Of a DNA stretch of 64,000 nt, positions 25,307 to 34,101 are shown piece by piece; positions within the stretch are counted from its first letter, which is position 1; each line of letters starts with the position of its first letter. The stretch is from Enemella evansiae (GTDB lineage: Bacteria > Pseudomonadota > Alphaproteobacteria > Rhodobacterales > Rhodobacteraceae): positions 119,803-183,802 of the forward strand of contig JAFKDC010000010.1 in assembly GCA_017255395.1 (NCBI GenBank), read 5' to 3'. Made by a program: the position numbers and the translations under genes. The notes beneath the pieces are model-generated. The model saw only the letters and a list, made by a program, of their open reading frames with translations. It was not told the DNA's origin and did not search any database.

Positions 25307-27154
25307 TCAGGCGGTTTCGGCCTTGTCGAGGTGTTCCTGTGCCGCCATCCAGAGGCCTTCGGCCTTGTGCAGCCCGTCCATGACCTCGGCGTATTTCTTG
25401 TTCCACGTCGCGAGTTCGTTGGCGCGACCGTCTTCGTAGAGTGCCGGGTCCGCCAGTTTCTTGGCCAGCTTTTCGCGCATCTCTTCGAGCTTCTCGACGC
25501 GGCCCTCGCATTTACGCACCTCGGCGCGCAGCTCGAGGATGCGGTCGCGGGAGGGGCGCTTGGGCTTTTCCACGGGCTTGGCCGGTTTCGCGGGCGCGTC
25601 GCGGGACAGAAGCAGGGCGCGATAGGCGTCGAGGTCGTCCTCGTAGGGCTTGACCGTGCCGTTGGAGACCAGCCAGAGCCGGTCGGCCACCATGGACAGC
25701 AGGTGCATGTCGTGGCTGACGAGGATCACCGCGCCGTTATAGGCGGTCAGCGCCTCCATCAGCGCTTCGCGGCTTTCGATATCGAGGTGGTTGGTCGGTT
25801 CGTCGAGGATCAGGATATGCGGCGCGTCCAGCGTGGCCAGAAGCAGCGAAAGGCGCGCCTTCTGCCCGCCCGAGAGGCGCGCGACCTCGGTGTCGGCCTG
25901 CGCGGCCTGAAGGCCGAACCCGGCGAGGCGGGCGCGCAGCTTGGCGGGCGGCGTGTCGGGGCGTTCGCGTTGCAGGTGCTGAAGCGGCGTTTCGTCGAGG
26001 TGCAGCTCGTCTACCTGATGCTGGGCGAAGTAGCCGATCCGCAGCTTGGACGAGCGGTTCATGTGGCCTTCGAGCAGCGGCAGCCGGTCGGCCAGCAGCT
26101 TGGAGAGGGTGGATTTGCCCTGACCGTTCTTGCCCAGAAGCGCGATGCGGTCGTCTTGGTCGATGCGCAGGTTCAGGCGGTGCAGGACCGCCTTGCCGTC
26201 ATAACCCGTGGAACCACCGTCGATGTTGATGATCGGGGGCGAGAGTTCGTCGGGCTGCGGGAAGGTGAAGACGCGCTTGGCCGCCTCTTCCGGGGCGGTG
26301 ACCATGTCCATGCGTTCGATCATCTTCAGGCGGGCCTGCGCCTGTTTGGCCTTGGAGGCCTTGGCGCGGAAGCGGTCTACGAAGCTTTGCAGGTGGTCGC
26401 GGCGGTCCTGCTGCTTCTTCGCCGTGGCGGCCTGCTGGGCGCGCTTCTCGGCGCGCAGCTTCACGAAGCCGTCGTAGGGCGTGCCGTAATAGGTCAGTTT
26501 GCGGTCTTCGAGGTGCAGGATACTGCCCACCGCGCGGTTCAGGAGGCCGCGGTCGTGGGAGATGACGATGACCGTATGCGGGTACTTGGCAAGGTAGGAT
26601 TCGAGCCAGAGCGCGCCTTCGAGGTCGAGGTAGTTGGTCGGTTCGTCCAGCAGCAGCAGGTCGGGCTGGGCGAAGAGCACGCCGGCCAGCGCCACGCGCA
26701 TCCGCCAGCCGCCCGAATAGGCGGAGCAGGGGTTTGCGTGTTCCTCGGGCTCGAAGCCCAGACCGCGCAGGATGGTGGCGGCGCGGGCCTCTGCCGACCA
26801 TGCGTCGATGTCGGCGAGCCGGGTCTGGACCTCGGCCATGCGGTGGCCCTCGGCGGTTTCGGCCTCGGCCATCAGGGTGGCGCGTTCCTCGTCGGCGGCG
26901 AGCACCGTGTCGAGGATGGCGGTCTCGGACGACGGCACCTCCTGACTGACGCCGCCGATACGGGCACGGGTCGGCAGGTCGATGCTGCCGGTGTCGAGCG
27001 TGAGCTCTCCGCGGATGATGCGGAAGAGGGTGGTCTTGCCCGCGCCGTTTGGACCCACGAGTCCGACCTTGTGGCCGGTGGGGATGGTGGCGGAGGCCTC
27101 TTCGAAGAGAGGGCGGCCCTCGACCGAGTAGCCTATGGACTGGATGCGCAACAT
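25307..27154 (-). CDS. ABC-F family ATPase (Uup/EttA-like)
   Basis: A 615-residue protein with two ABC domains and no membrane segments. First domain: Walker A GPNGAGKTT near 36, signature YSGGWRMRVALA, Walker B LLLLDEPTNYLD; second domain: GKNGQGKSTLS, RLSGGQKARLSLL, ILILDEPTNHLD. A charged linker sits between, and a coiled C-terminal region (about 520-615, ELRAEVRKCEGRVEKLEEMREK) resembles the Uup-type DNA-binding tail. ABC-F proteins act on the ribosome; this one is nearest YheS/Uup types. Start MLRIQSIGYSV is the conserved one. Confidence 0.92.
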   Translation of the reverse strand: MLRIQSIGYSVEGRPLFEEASATIPTGHKVGLVGPNGAGKTTLFRIIRGELTLDTGSIDLPTRARIGGVSQEVPSSETAILDTVLAADEERATLMAEAETAEGHRMAEVQTRLADIDAWSAEARAATILRGLGFEPEEHANPCSAYSGGWRMRVALAGVLFAQPDLLLLDEPTNYLDLEGALWLESYLAKYPHTVIVISHDRGLLNRAVGSILHLEDRKLTYYGTPYDGFVKLRAEKRAQQAATAKKQQDRRDHLQSFVDRFRAKASKAKQAQARLKMIERMDMVTAPEEAAKRVFTFPQPDELSPPIINIDGGSTGYDGKAVLHRLNLRIDQDDRIALLGKNGQGKSTLSKLLADRLPLLEGHMNRSSKLRIGYFAQHQVDELHLDETPLQHLQRERPDTPPAKLRARLAGFGLQAAQADTEVARLSGGQKARLSLLLATLDAPHILILDEPTNHLDIESREALMEALTAYNGAVILVSHDMHLLSMVADRLWLVSNGTVKPYEDDLDAYRALLLSRDAPAKPAKPVEKPKRPSRDRILELRAEVRKCEGRVEKLEEMREKLAKKLADPALYEDGRANELATWNKKYAEVMDGLHKAEGLWMAAQEHLDKAETA

Positions 27155-27591
27155 GAGGCGCGCTTTAGCAGAGGGTTTCGGGAGGGGCCAGTGGGGCCGG
27201 AGACCGGCGTGTCCAGCGGGAGTATCGCGCCGGACGGGGCAGGTGGCGCCGCCGCGGCGGCGGGTCGAGCAGGATTGCCTGTGTGGGACCGTCGCGGGGA
27301 GCCGGTACAAGCGGGATGCTGGTGCTGTGTCCGGGGGCGGGACTGTTTGCTGACGCAAATGCGCCCGCCCGCCGGCCCCGGCATCGGTGGTCTCGGATCA
27401 GGCGATGGGGAGGGGGCTCTGCCCCGGCGCGCGGAGCGCCCCCCGAGCTTTTTTCAAGACCAAAGAAGGGGGCTGTCAGTGTGCCGGGAGCGGCGGGAGC
27501 GGCGTTGCGGGCTTTTCTTGTGCGCCGACCCGTGCTAGGCGGCGGCGCAGAATTCGGCCGGGGTGTTCCGGCCCTCATATTGGAGACTATC
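27155..27591. other. 437-nt divergent gap between ABC-F gene and ndk
   Basis: Very GC-rich and without a convincing gene; the only ORF is a low-quality upstream extension of ndk. It contains repeat copy A4 at 27413-27468. A TTGGAGA ribosome-binding site (27580-27587) precedes ndk. Promoters for both genes must be here, but I cannot fix them. Confidence 0.6.
27413..27468 (+). repeat. GATATTT-GAAGAAG repeat, copy A4
   Basis: Hairpin GGGGC / GCCCC with loop TCT (27413-27425), second hairpin GGCGC / GCGCC (27426-27440), then CCCCGAGCTTTTTTC and AAGACCAAAGAAG to 27468. The ATATTT of other copies is CTTTTTT here, while AAGACCAAAGAAG is identical to copy A2. Confidence 0.75.
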
Positions 27592-28014
27592 ATGGCCCTC
27601 GAGCGCACCTTCTCGATCATCAAGCCCGACGCAACCCGCCGCAACCTGACCGGCAAGATCAATGCCAAGTTCGAAGACGCTGGCCTGCGCATCATCGCGC
27701 AGAAGCGCATTCATCTGACCAAGGCGCAGGCGGGCGAGTTCTACAAGGTGCACGCGTCGCGTCCCTTCTATGACGAACTGTGCGAGTTCATGGCCTCGGC
27801 CCCGATCGTGGCGCAGGTTCTGGAGGGCGAAGGCGCCATCCTGAAGAACCGCGAAGTCATGGGCGCGACCAACCCCGCCGATGCGGCACCGGGCACCATC
27901 CGCGCCGAGTTCGCGGAATCGGTCGGCGAAAACTCGGTCCACGGATCGGACGCGCCGGACACCGCCAAGGAAGAAATCGCCTATTTCTTCTCGGGTCTCG
28001 AACTGGTCGGCTGA
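27592..28014 (+). CDS. ndk: Nucleoside diphosphate kinase
   Basis: A 140-residue enzyme balancing NDP and NTP pools. The phosphorylated histidine is His117 in ENSVHGSDA, the family signature; [14 protein letters not shown] is the conserved N-terminus. A GGAGA site lies before the ATG. A strong terminator follows 41 nt after the stop codon. Length is normal. Confidence 0.97.
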   Translation: MALERTFSIIKPDATRRNLTGKINAKFEDAGLRIIAQKRIHLTKAQAGEFYKVHASRPFYDELCEFMASAPIVAQVLEGEGAILKNREVMGATNPADAAPGTIRAEFAESVGENSVHGSDAPDTAKEEIAYFFSGLELVG

Positions 28015-28055
28015 GGCCGATACCGCGGGCCGTTTGACCCAACCGGACGTGACAG

Positions 28056-28085
28056 ACGCCGCCCCTGCCGGGGCGGCGTTTTTTG
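28056..28085 (+). terminator. Intrinsic terminator after ndk
   Basis: A perfect 10-bp stem, ACGCCGCCCC (28056-28065) with GGGGCGGCGT (28070-28079), loop TGCC, followed by seven T residues. Textbook form. Confidence 0.95.
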
Positions 28086-28517
28086 TTGCCGGATGCCGAG
28101 GCGGGGCTGTCCATCCTCTACGACCCTTGCCGCCTGGATGCACAACACCCGGGCGTGCATGTGATCGCCCGGGCGCTTGACCGCGACCATGTCTACGAGC
28201 TGTGGGCGGTGGGATGCCGCGACATCATCCGCGAGGCCTATGACTGCACGCTGCGCATGGGGCGCTCGGCCTTCGAGGCGCTGGGGCTCGACAGGGCCGG
28301 GGCGCAGGAGATCGTCGAGCGCTTCGACGCGCGCGACAAGGGGCTGACGCGGCACACGGCGGATGCCTTCCGGGTCGGCGTGCCGCTGCACGAGAACGCG
28401 GAATACGTGCGCCTCGTGCGCGAGACGCGCCCGACGTGGGAGGCCGAACTGCGCGTCGAGATCCGACAGATGCGCGCCGCACGGCTTGACCGGGACAGCG
28501 GCGGCGGGGCAGGCTGA
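28083..28517 (+). pseudogene. C-terminal remnant of a CPA2 (KefB/C-type) cation:proton antiporter
   Basis: The open frame encodes about 144 residues resembling the cytoplasmic TrkA-N/RCK end of KefB/KefC-like antiporters: VIARALDRDHVYELWAVG, DIIREAYDCTLRMGRSAFEA and VGVPLHENAEYVRLVRETR. The whole membrane antiporter domain (about 380 residues) is absent. The frame has only TTG codons at its beginning, these overlap the T-run of the ndk terminator, and no ribosome-binding site is present. It therefore looks like a 3' fragment left after deletion. A short independent RCK-like protein cannot be fully excluded. Confidence 0.7.
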
Positions 28518-28542
28518 CCCTGCGGCAAGCGGGGAGGATGGA

Positions 28543-29541
28543 ATGCGGTCGTGGAAAGCGCGGGGCGCGGGTCTTGCCCTGATCGTTGCGGTCTCGCAGG
28601 GGGTCGATGCGGCAGAGATCACCCAGTTGAACGCGGCGGAGGCGGATTACGCGCTTGCGGCGCGCGGCGCCTGTACCTTCCAGCTGCGGGGCGAGATCGC
28701 GGCCGGTGACGCGGCCCGGCTTCAGGCGCTGCTGGAAGAGCGGTTCCCGCGCACCCATGACGAGCTGAGCGCGGTGATCTGCCTCGACAGTCCCGGCGGC
28801 TCTCTGGACGAGGGCGTGCGCCTGGCGGAGCTTTTCGGGCGCTACCCGGTGTCGACGGTGGTGCCGGCGGGTGCGGATTGTCTGTCGGCCTGTGCGGTCG
28901 CCTTCATGGGCGGGTCCTTCGGCTGGTACGAGTATCTTTTCAACATGCGGCACATGCACCCCGCTGCGCGGATCGGCTTTCACGCACCGGCGCTGGAGGT
29001 GGCGGACGGCGACTATGATGCCGGATCGGTCAAGGCGGCCTTCGGCGTCGCGGTGGAGGCCATCGCGCGGATCGCCGGGGACCTCGACACGGTGCCGCAT
29101 TCCTCGACCGTGAACCGCTTTCCACGGTCTCTGCTGGCGGAAATGCTGAAGCACAAGGGAGAGGATTATCTCTGGATCGAGACCGTGGAGCAGGCCGGGG
29201 TCTGGGACATCGGCGTGATCACGGCGGCGGCCCCGGCGGTCTCCCCGGACGGGCTGGTGGTGGCCTGCAAGGCGGCGACGCGCTGGCTGAAGGACGATCC
29301 CCGGTTCGATTTCGCCCGGAACGACTGGGATCTCGACGGCGATACGGACGCGGTGGAGAAAACCGGAGAGACGGCGTGGCGGCTGCGCTACTCTGCCTTG
29401 TTCGAGACGACCTGCGAGGCCGAGGTCACGGACGGACGCACCCTGTCGCTGACGATCAACCACGATGGCGTGGAAGCGGGCCAGATGTATTTGCCAATCT
29501 GGGTGCTTTACGGTCCGCAGAAGCGGCTGGCGGAGTTCTGA
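28543..29541 (+). CDS. Exported ClpP/crotonase-fold protein, possible serine protease
   Basis: A 332-residue protein with an N-terminal signal-like segment (about 1-23, ending DAA) and a GGGGAGG ribosome-binding site. SPGGSLDEG (83-91) and DCLSACAVAFMGG (112-124) match the oxyanion and nucleophile regions of ClpP-fold proteins; Ser115 and His147 (in RIGFHAPA) are at suitable spacing for a catalytic pair. The C-terminal 130 residues are not recognised. It is probably periplasmic. Whether it is a protease or only has the fold is open. Confidence 0.65.
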   Translation: MRSWKARGAGLALIVAVSQGVDAAEITQLNAAEADYALAARGACTFQLRGEIAAGDAARLQALLEERFPRTHDELSAVICLDSPGGSLDEGVRLAELFGRYPVSTVVPAGADCLSACAVAFMGGSFGWYEYLFNMRHMHPAARIGFHAPALEVADGDYDAGSVKAAFGVAVEAIARIAGDLDTVPHSSTVNRFPRSLLAEMLKHKGEDYLWIETVEQAGVWDIGVITAAAPAVSPDGLVVACKAATRWLKDDPRFDFARNDWDLDGDTDAVEKTGETAWRLRYSALFETTCEAEVTDGRTLSLTINHDGVEAGQMYLPIWVLYGPQKRLAEF

Positions 29542-29593
29542 GCGCGGTTGAAAAGGGCCCGCGTGACCGGGGCAGGGCGGGCGCTGTCAGGGG

Positions 29594-29959
29594 TTATCGC
29601 TTTGCGGCGCGGGTCGAGAGCGCGGTTCTGGGGATAACGCCGATTTCGGCAAGGGCCGCGTCGAGGCGGCTTTCGGAGACCCGGGCGGACCCGGCGCAGT
29701 CTTTCTTCAGGGCGTCGAAGGCGCGGCGGAGGTCCTCTTTTTCCTGCCCCTTGCAATCGTTCCAGGGGCGCCCCTGAAGCGCCATGTGCAGCACGTAGTA
29801 GCCGATGAAATGGGGCGGGGTGCCGTGCAGGAGAAGGGCACGGTAGGCTTCGTGTGCGCCAAGGCTGCGCAGGGTCTCGGCATCGGCGATGCCCGCCTCT
29901 GTCAGTGCCGTCTCGATAGCGGGACCGAGGTTGCGGATGCTGCGGATCGGCGTGGGCAT
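29594..29959 (-). CDS. TfoX C-terminal-domain protein
   Basis: A 121-residue protein, beginning MPTPIRSIRNLGPAIETALTE, with the helix-hairpin-helix-like TfoX-C fold (SLGAHEAYRALL, ALQGRPWNDC) to about residue 90. In gammaproteobacteria TfoX proteins control competence, but stand-alone TfoX-C proteins in Rhodobacterales have no proven role. The stop of the upstream PEP-mutase gene lies 5 nt before its start, so the two are an operon. Confidence 0.8.
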   Translation of the reverse strand: MPTPIRSIRNLGPAIETALTEAGIADAETLRSLGAHEAYRALLLHGTPPHFIGYYVLHMALQGRPWNDCKGQEKEDLRRAFDALKKDCAGSARVSESRLDAALAEIGVIPRTALSTRAAKR

Positions 29960-29964
29960 CCGGG

Positions 29965-30786
29965 TCAGCCGTTGCGGGCCAGCAGCGCGTCGATCTCGGC
30001 GCCGCTGGCGGTTCGGGCGAGCGGCGAGAAGTCGCCCGCGTCGAACATCGCGCGGGCGGCCTCGGCGATCACGCGATGGGTTGCCCGGGCCAGGGTGGAG
30101 CCGAGAGAGATCCGCGCCACGCCCGCCGCCGCCAGCGTCGCCCGGGTCTGCCGGGTCATGTCTCCGGCGATCAGGGCGTTGAACGGCAGGGCGGTGGCCG
30201 CGCAGAGGCGTTTCAGGCTGTCCATGTCCGGTGGCACGGGTGCGTATACGCAATCCGCCCCGGCGGCCTCGAAGGCCTTCAGGCGGCGGATTGCCTCGGC
30301 CTCGTCGTAGGCGCCGGTCATGATGCCGTCGGCGCGGGCGCAGAGCACGAAGTCCCCGGGCAGCGCGCGGGCGGCGGCGGCAGCGGCGCGGATGCGTTCG
30401 GCGGCCAGCCCGGCGTCGTAGGGCGATTGCGATGGCAGGGCGGTGTCCTCGATCGAGATGCCCGCAAGCCCGGCCTCGGCGGCAAGGCGGACGGTTTCGG
30501 CACAGGTCTCGGGATCGTCGCCGAAGCCGTTCTCGAAATCGCCGGAGACCGGCACGGCCACGACGGACACCAGATCCTGCGCGTGGGCCAGCGCCTCGTC
30601 GCGCGTCAGGCTGCCGCCGTCCGGGCGGCCCATGGTAAAGGCATGGGCCGCCGAGGATGTGGCAATGGCCTGTGCGCCAAGGGCTTCGAGCATGCGCGCC
30701 GACCCCCGGTCCCATGCGTTCGCGAGGATGAAGGGATCGCCGGGGCGGTGCAGGGCACGGAAGGCGGCGCCGGGGTTCTGGGGCAT
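29965..30786 (-). CDS. Isocitrate lyase/PEP mutase superfamily enzyme
   Basis: A 273-residue TIM-barrel protein of the PEP mutase/carboxyvinyl-carboxyphosphonate phosphorylmutase group. PVSGDFENGFGDDPE carries the metal-binding aspartates, with GISIEDTA and FVLCARADG following in order. The KKCGH loop of true isocitrate lyases is absent, pointing to a C-C or P-C lyase/oxaloacetate hydrolase-like role. Exact substrate is unknown. Same operon as the TfoX-C gene. Confidence 0.82.
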   Translation of the reverse strand: MPQNPGAAFRALHRPGDPFILANAWDRGSARMLEALGAQAIATSSAAHAFTMGRPDGGSLTRDEALAHAQDLVSVVAVPVSGDFENGFGDDPETCAETVRLAAEAGLAGISIEDTALPSQSPYDAGLAAERIRAAAAAARALPGDFVLCARADGIMTGAYDEAEAIRRLKAFEAAGADCVYAPVPPDMDSLKRLCAATALPFNALIAGDMTRQTRATLAAAGVARISLGSTLARATHRVIAEAARAMFDAGDFSPLARTASGAEIDALLARNG

Positions 30787-30994
30787 GATGTCGGCCTTCG
30801 CTTGCAGATTGGCGGGTCAGGTGTCGGGCAGGGTATTCGAACCGCGACGAAGCACAAGGCGGTTCCCGGCGGTTTGTTCCGGGGCCAAGCGGGCAGGTTG
30901 GCCCGGGCATGAGGGGGGACACCAGCAGGCCTGATCGGGGTCGTGTGCGTCGAAGAGGCGGTTTGGCCGGGGCGGGCGTGCGTGGCGGGGGGCG

Positions 30995-32182
30995 TCACGC
31001 GGCGTTGGCGTATTCCCGCGCGAAGGTGCAGAGGCTGCGGATCGCCCGGACAAGGCTGTCATCGTCGACGGTCAGGGCGACGCGGATGTGCCCCGCGGCG
31101 GACTGGCCGAAGCTTTCGCCGGGCATCACCGCGATGCGGCGCGCGTCCAGAAGCGCCTCGGCGAAGGCACGGCCTGACAGGCCGGTGCGGCGGATATCCA
31201 GCATCAGGTACATGGCGCCCTGCGAGGGGATCGCGGTCACGGACTCGTGCCGCGCCAGTTCCTCGAGCACACGGGCCCGGCGGCGCAGGAAGGGCGCGGA
31301 GACCGCCGCCTCGGGACCGTCTCCGGCGCGCAGGGCGAAGAGTGCCGCGTCCTGGATGAAGCCGGGGACACCGTAGGTGGTGTTCGTCGCGAGGTCGATC
31401 AGGCGCTGGATCACCGGTTCCGGTGCGACGATCCAGCCAATGCGGGAGCCGGTCATGGCGTGGCTTTTGGACATGGACCCCACGACCAGCGTGCGCTCCG
31501 CCATGCCCGGCAGGGCACGCGGCGAGAGATGCGCGCCTTCCCAGACCTGCGTGTCGTAGACCTCGTCCGAGATCAGCCAGAGGTCGCGGTGCTGGCAGGC
31601 GGCGGCGATGGCTTGCAGGCATTCGGCGGGATAGACCGTGCCGGTCGGGTTGTTGGGCGTGTTGATCAGCAGGCTGCGGGCTTCGTGTTCGAAGGCCAGT
31701 TCCTCGATGGCCTGCGCCGAGGGCAGGAAGGCGTTTGCGGCGCGGGTCCGGACCGGCACCGCCACACCCGAGGCCGCGCGGATGGTGCCGGGATAGGTCG
31801 CATAGAAGGGATCGATGTAGAGCGCCGTGTCGCCGGGGTCGAGAACCGCCAGATGCGCGGCAAAGAGCGCGGCCTGCCCGCCGGGGGTGATCAGTACGTT
31901 CGCGGCACTGGTGGGCACGCCGGTGCGGGCGGTGACGCGGGCGGCGATTTCCGCGCGCAGGGGCGCGATGCCCGGCACCATGGCATAGCCCGTATGGCCG
32001 CCCTGCGCGGAGGTATTCATCGCATCCAGAACGGCGCTGTCGGTGCGGATATCGTGTTCCCCGATGGTCAACTCTGTCACCTGCTCGCCTGCGGCGACAA
32101 GGGCCCGGGCGCGGTAGAAGACCTCCCACCCGTCCGAGCCGCCTTCGTTGAGCGAGGTGATGCGGGTCGACAGTTGCGGCAT
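30995..32182 (-). CDS. Class I/II pyridoxal-phosphate aminotransferase
   Basis: A 395-residue fold-type I aminotransferase. The PLP lysine is in GSMSKSHAMTGSRIGW, with NTPNNPTGTVYP, the DEVYDTQVW aspartate and the C-terminal HIRVAL arginine all in place. The start MPQLSTRITSLNEGGSDGW was chosen over a 19-residue longer in-frame ORF because of the GGAGCC site. It resembles aspartate/aromatic-type enzymes; substrate not determined. It is the last backbone gene before the divergent GTA cluster. Confidence 0.9.
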   Translation of the reverse strand: MPQLSTRITSLNEGGSDGWEVFYRARALVAAGEQVTELTIGEHDIRTDSAVLDAMNTSAQGGHTGYAMVPGIAPLRAEIAARVTARTGVPTSAANVLITPGGQAALFAAHLAVLDPGDTALYIDPFYATYPGTIRAASGVAVPVRTRAANAFLPSAQAIEELAFEHEARSLLINTPNNPTGTVYPAECLQAIAAACQHRDLWLISDEVYDTQVWEGAHLSPRALPGMAERTLVVGSMSKSHAMTGSRIGWIVAPEPVIQRLIDLATNTTYGVPGFIQDAALFALRAGDGPEAAVSAPFLRRRARVLEELARHESVTAIPSQGAMYLMLDIRRTGLSGRAFAEALLDARRIAVMPGESFGQSAAGHIRVALTVDDDSLVRAIRSLCTFAREYANAA

Positions 32183-32251
32183 GGGCGGGCTCCTTTTCGC
32201 GCCAAGATGTGCCAGAGCCCTGAGGGAGCGGCAAGGCACCTTCCGCAGGGC

Positions 32252-32278
32252 TTAACGCGACGGACGCGGCGGTTAACG
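32252..32278. promoter_or_regulatory. TTAACG direct repeats upstream of the GTA cluster
   Basis: TTAACG occurs at 32252 and again at 32273, exactly 21 bp apart (two helical turns), in the 271-nt gap between the aminotransferase start and g1. It is a possible site for the activator of GTA transcription, but I know of no published matrix it matches. Confidence 0.25.
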
Positions 32279-32453
32279 GCGTCGGGCCGCTGCGCGCGCG
32301 GGGATCAGGGCTCGTAAGGATTGCCGGAGCATTGTCCTGACCGTGCCGGAAAGGACGGGTCCGGCGGCGCAGAGGGGCAGCAGGCCCCCGTCACAAGACC
32401 GCAGCCCGTCCGGGCAGACCGGCACCTCATACAGGCAACAAAGGTATCGAGAC

Positions 32454-32819
32454 ATGAGCAGCACGATGGAACGGCGGCAGGTTCTTCTGACCGCCGAGCA
32501 GCAGATCGACCGTCTGGAAGAGAAGCGCGCCGAGATCGAAGAGACCCTGCGCGACCTGACGGAGGACATCCGGGACATTCAGGCCCGGCTGCGCAGCGGA
32601 GAGGTGGACCGCAAGGCAGAGGCCAGCAAGCCCCTGTCGGAACTGAAGTACTGGCTGAAGGCCATTCGCGAAACGGAGGCGGAGATCGATGCGATCCGAA
32701 GAAAAGACCTTGCAATCACAGATGCCTACGGGCTCGACCTTGACGCGGCACGCTTTGAGATCGGGTGCCGCCTTGCTCGCATCCGCCCCTGCTGCGGAGC
32801 AGAGGAGGTTCCTGAGTGA
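32454..32819 (+). CDS. orfg1: GTA g1, small terminase-like protein (TerS)
   Basis: A 121-residue protein, MSSTMERRQVLLTAEQQIDR, mostly long amphipathic helices (EEKRAEIEETLRDLTEDIRD) forming a coiled coil. In the R. capsulatus GTA the first gene encodes the small terminase that works with TerL; GTA versions have lost specific DNA recognition, so random chromosomal DNA is packaged. Its 3' 131 nt overlap the start of terL in another frame. First gene of an intact set; the operon runs to 46,645. Confidence 0.85.
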   Translation: MSSTMERRQVLLTAEQQIDRLEEKRAEIEETLRDLTEDIRDIQARLRSGEVDRKAEASKPLSELKYWLKAIRETEAEIDAIRRKDLAITDAYGLDLDAARFEIGCRLARIRPCCGAEEVPE

Positions 32820-34101
32820 GCTGTCCCCGGGGGAGCGCATCGCGCTTCCCTACCTCTTCGAGTTCTGGGCGCATGACCATCAGTTGCCCCCCGAGGGAGA
32901 CTGGCGGACCTGGGTGATCCTTGGCGGACGGGGCGCGGGCAAGACCCGGGCCGGGGCCGAGTGGGTGCGGTCGATGGTCGAGGGGGCACGGCCGCTGGAC
33001 CCGGGCGCCTGCAGGCGGCTGGCGATCATCGGCGAGACCTTCGATCAGGCGCGCGAGGTCATGGTCTTCGGCGACAGCGGTATCATGGCCTGTTCGCCAC
33101 CCGACCGGCGGCCGGTCTGGCAGGCCACGCGGCGCTGCCTCGTCTGGCCGAACGGCGCCGAGGCGATGCTGTATTCCGCCAGTGATCCCGAGACGCTGCG
33201 CGGGCCGCAGTTTGATGGCGCCTGGGTGGACGAGCTGGCCAAGTGGAAGAAGGCCGGGGACACCTGGGACATGCTGCAATTTGGGTTGCGGCTGGGCGCG
33301 CATCCGCGCGTCTGCGTCACGACCACGCCGCGCACCGTGAAGATCCTCGTGGACCTGCTGGCGCTGCCTTCGACGGCGGTGACGCGGGCCGCGACAGAGG
33401 TGAACGCCGCCAATCTGGCGCCGTCGTTTCTTGAAGAGGTGCGGGCGCGATACGCCGGGACCTCGCTGGGGTTGCAGGAACTGGACGGGGTGCTGCTGGA
33501 GCAGGTCGACGGTGCGCTCTGGCGGCGCGAGCTCTTCGACGACCATCGTTTTGGCCGGGTGCCGGCGTTGTCGCGGATTGTCGTGGCGGTCGATCCTCCG
33601 GCGGGTGCGGGCAAGACCTCGGACGAATGCGGGATCGTCGTCGTGGGCGTCGTGACCGAGGGCAAGCCGCACGAGTGGCGCGGCTACGTGCTGGAGGATG
33701 CCAGCGTGCAGGGCGCTTCGCCCATGGGCTGGGCCGAGGCGGTGGTGCAGGCCGCGCGGCGCTGGGAGGCTGAACGCGTGGTTGCCGAGGTCAACCAGGG
33801 CGGGGCCATGGTCGAAACGGTGCTGCGGCAGGTCGACCCGATGCTGCCGGTGCGCAAGGTCCATGCCACGCGGTCCAAAAGCGCGCGGGCAGAGCCGGTG
33901 GCGGCTTTGTACGAGCAGGGGCGGGTCAGTCACGGGCCGGGGCTGGAGGCGCTGGAGGCGCAGATGTGCCTGATGACACAGGCGGGTTTCGAGGGCGCGG
34001 GCAGTCCGGACCGGGTCGATGCGCTGGTCTGGGGGCTGACCGAGGCGATGCTGGAGCGCGGTCGCACCGAGCAGTTGCCAAAGCTGCGCACGGTCGGGTG
34101 A
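32689..34101 (+). CDS. orfg2: GTA g2, large terminase (DNA packaging ATPase/nuclease)
   Basis: A 470-residue TerL. Walker A is GGRGAGKTRAGAEW (about residues 78-91), Walker B GAWVDELAKW, and the RNase H-like nuclease domain begins with RIVVAVDPPAGAGKTSDE and ends with DRVDALVWGL. It pumps and cuts about 4-kb pieces of host DNA in GTA particles. The start at 32689 has GGAGG and GGAG just upstream, giving a 131-nt overlap with g1; an ATG at 32722 is an alternative. All catalytic motifs intact. Confidence 0.95.
   Translation: MRSEEKTLQSQMPTGSTLTRHALRSGAALLASAPAAEQRRFLSELSPGERIALPYLFEFWAHDHQLPPEGDWRTWVILGGRGAGKTRAGAEWVRSMVEGARPLDPGACRRLAIIGETFDQAREVMVFGDSGIMACSPPDRRPVWQATRRCLVWPNGAEAMLYSASDPETLRGPQFDGAWVDELAKWKKAGDTWDMLQFGLRLGAHPRVCVTTTPRTVKILVDLLALPSTAVTRAATEVNAANLAPSFLEEVRARYAGTSLGLQELDGVLLEQVDGALWRRELFDDHRFGRVPALSRIVVAVDPPAGAGKTSDECGIVVVGVVTEGKPHEWRGYVLEDASVQGASPMGWAEAVVQAARRWEAERVVAEVNQGGAMVETVLRQVDPMLPVRKVHATRSKSARAEPVAALYEQGRVSHGPGLEALEAQMCLMTQAGFEGAGSPDRVDALVWGLTEAMLERGRTEQLPKLRTVG

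Noticed and set aside
25145..27538. 797-codon plus-strand ORF opposite the ABC-F gene
   Set aside because: Antisense of two perfect ABC domains; length comes only from high GC and few stop codons.
30830..30870. GGTTCGAATACC-like sequence on the minus strand, resembling a tRNA T-arm
   Set aside because: Flanking bases do not form the 5-bp T-stem, and no acceptor or anticodon arms are present.
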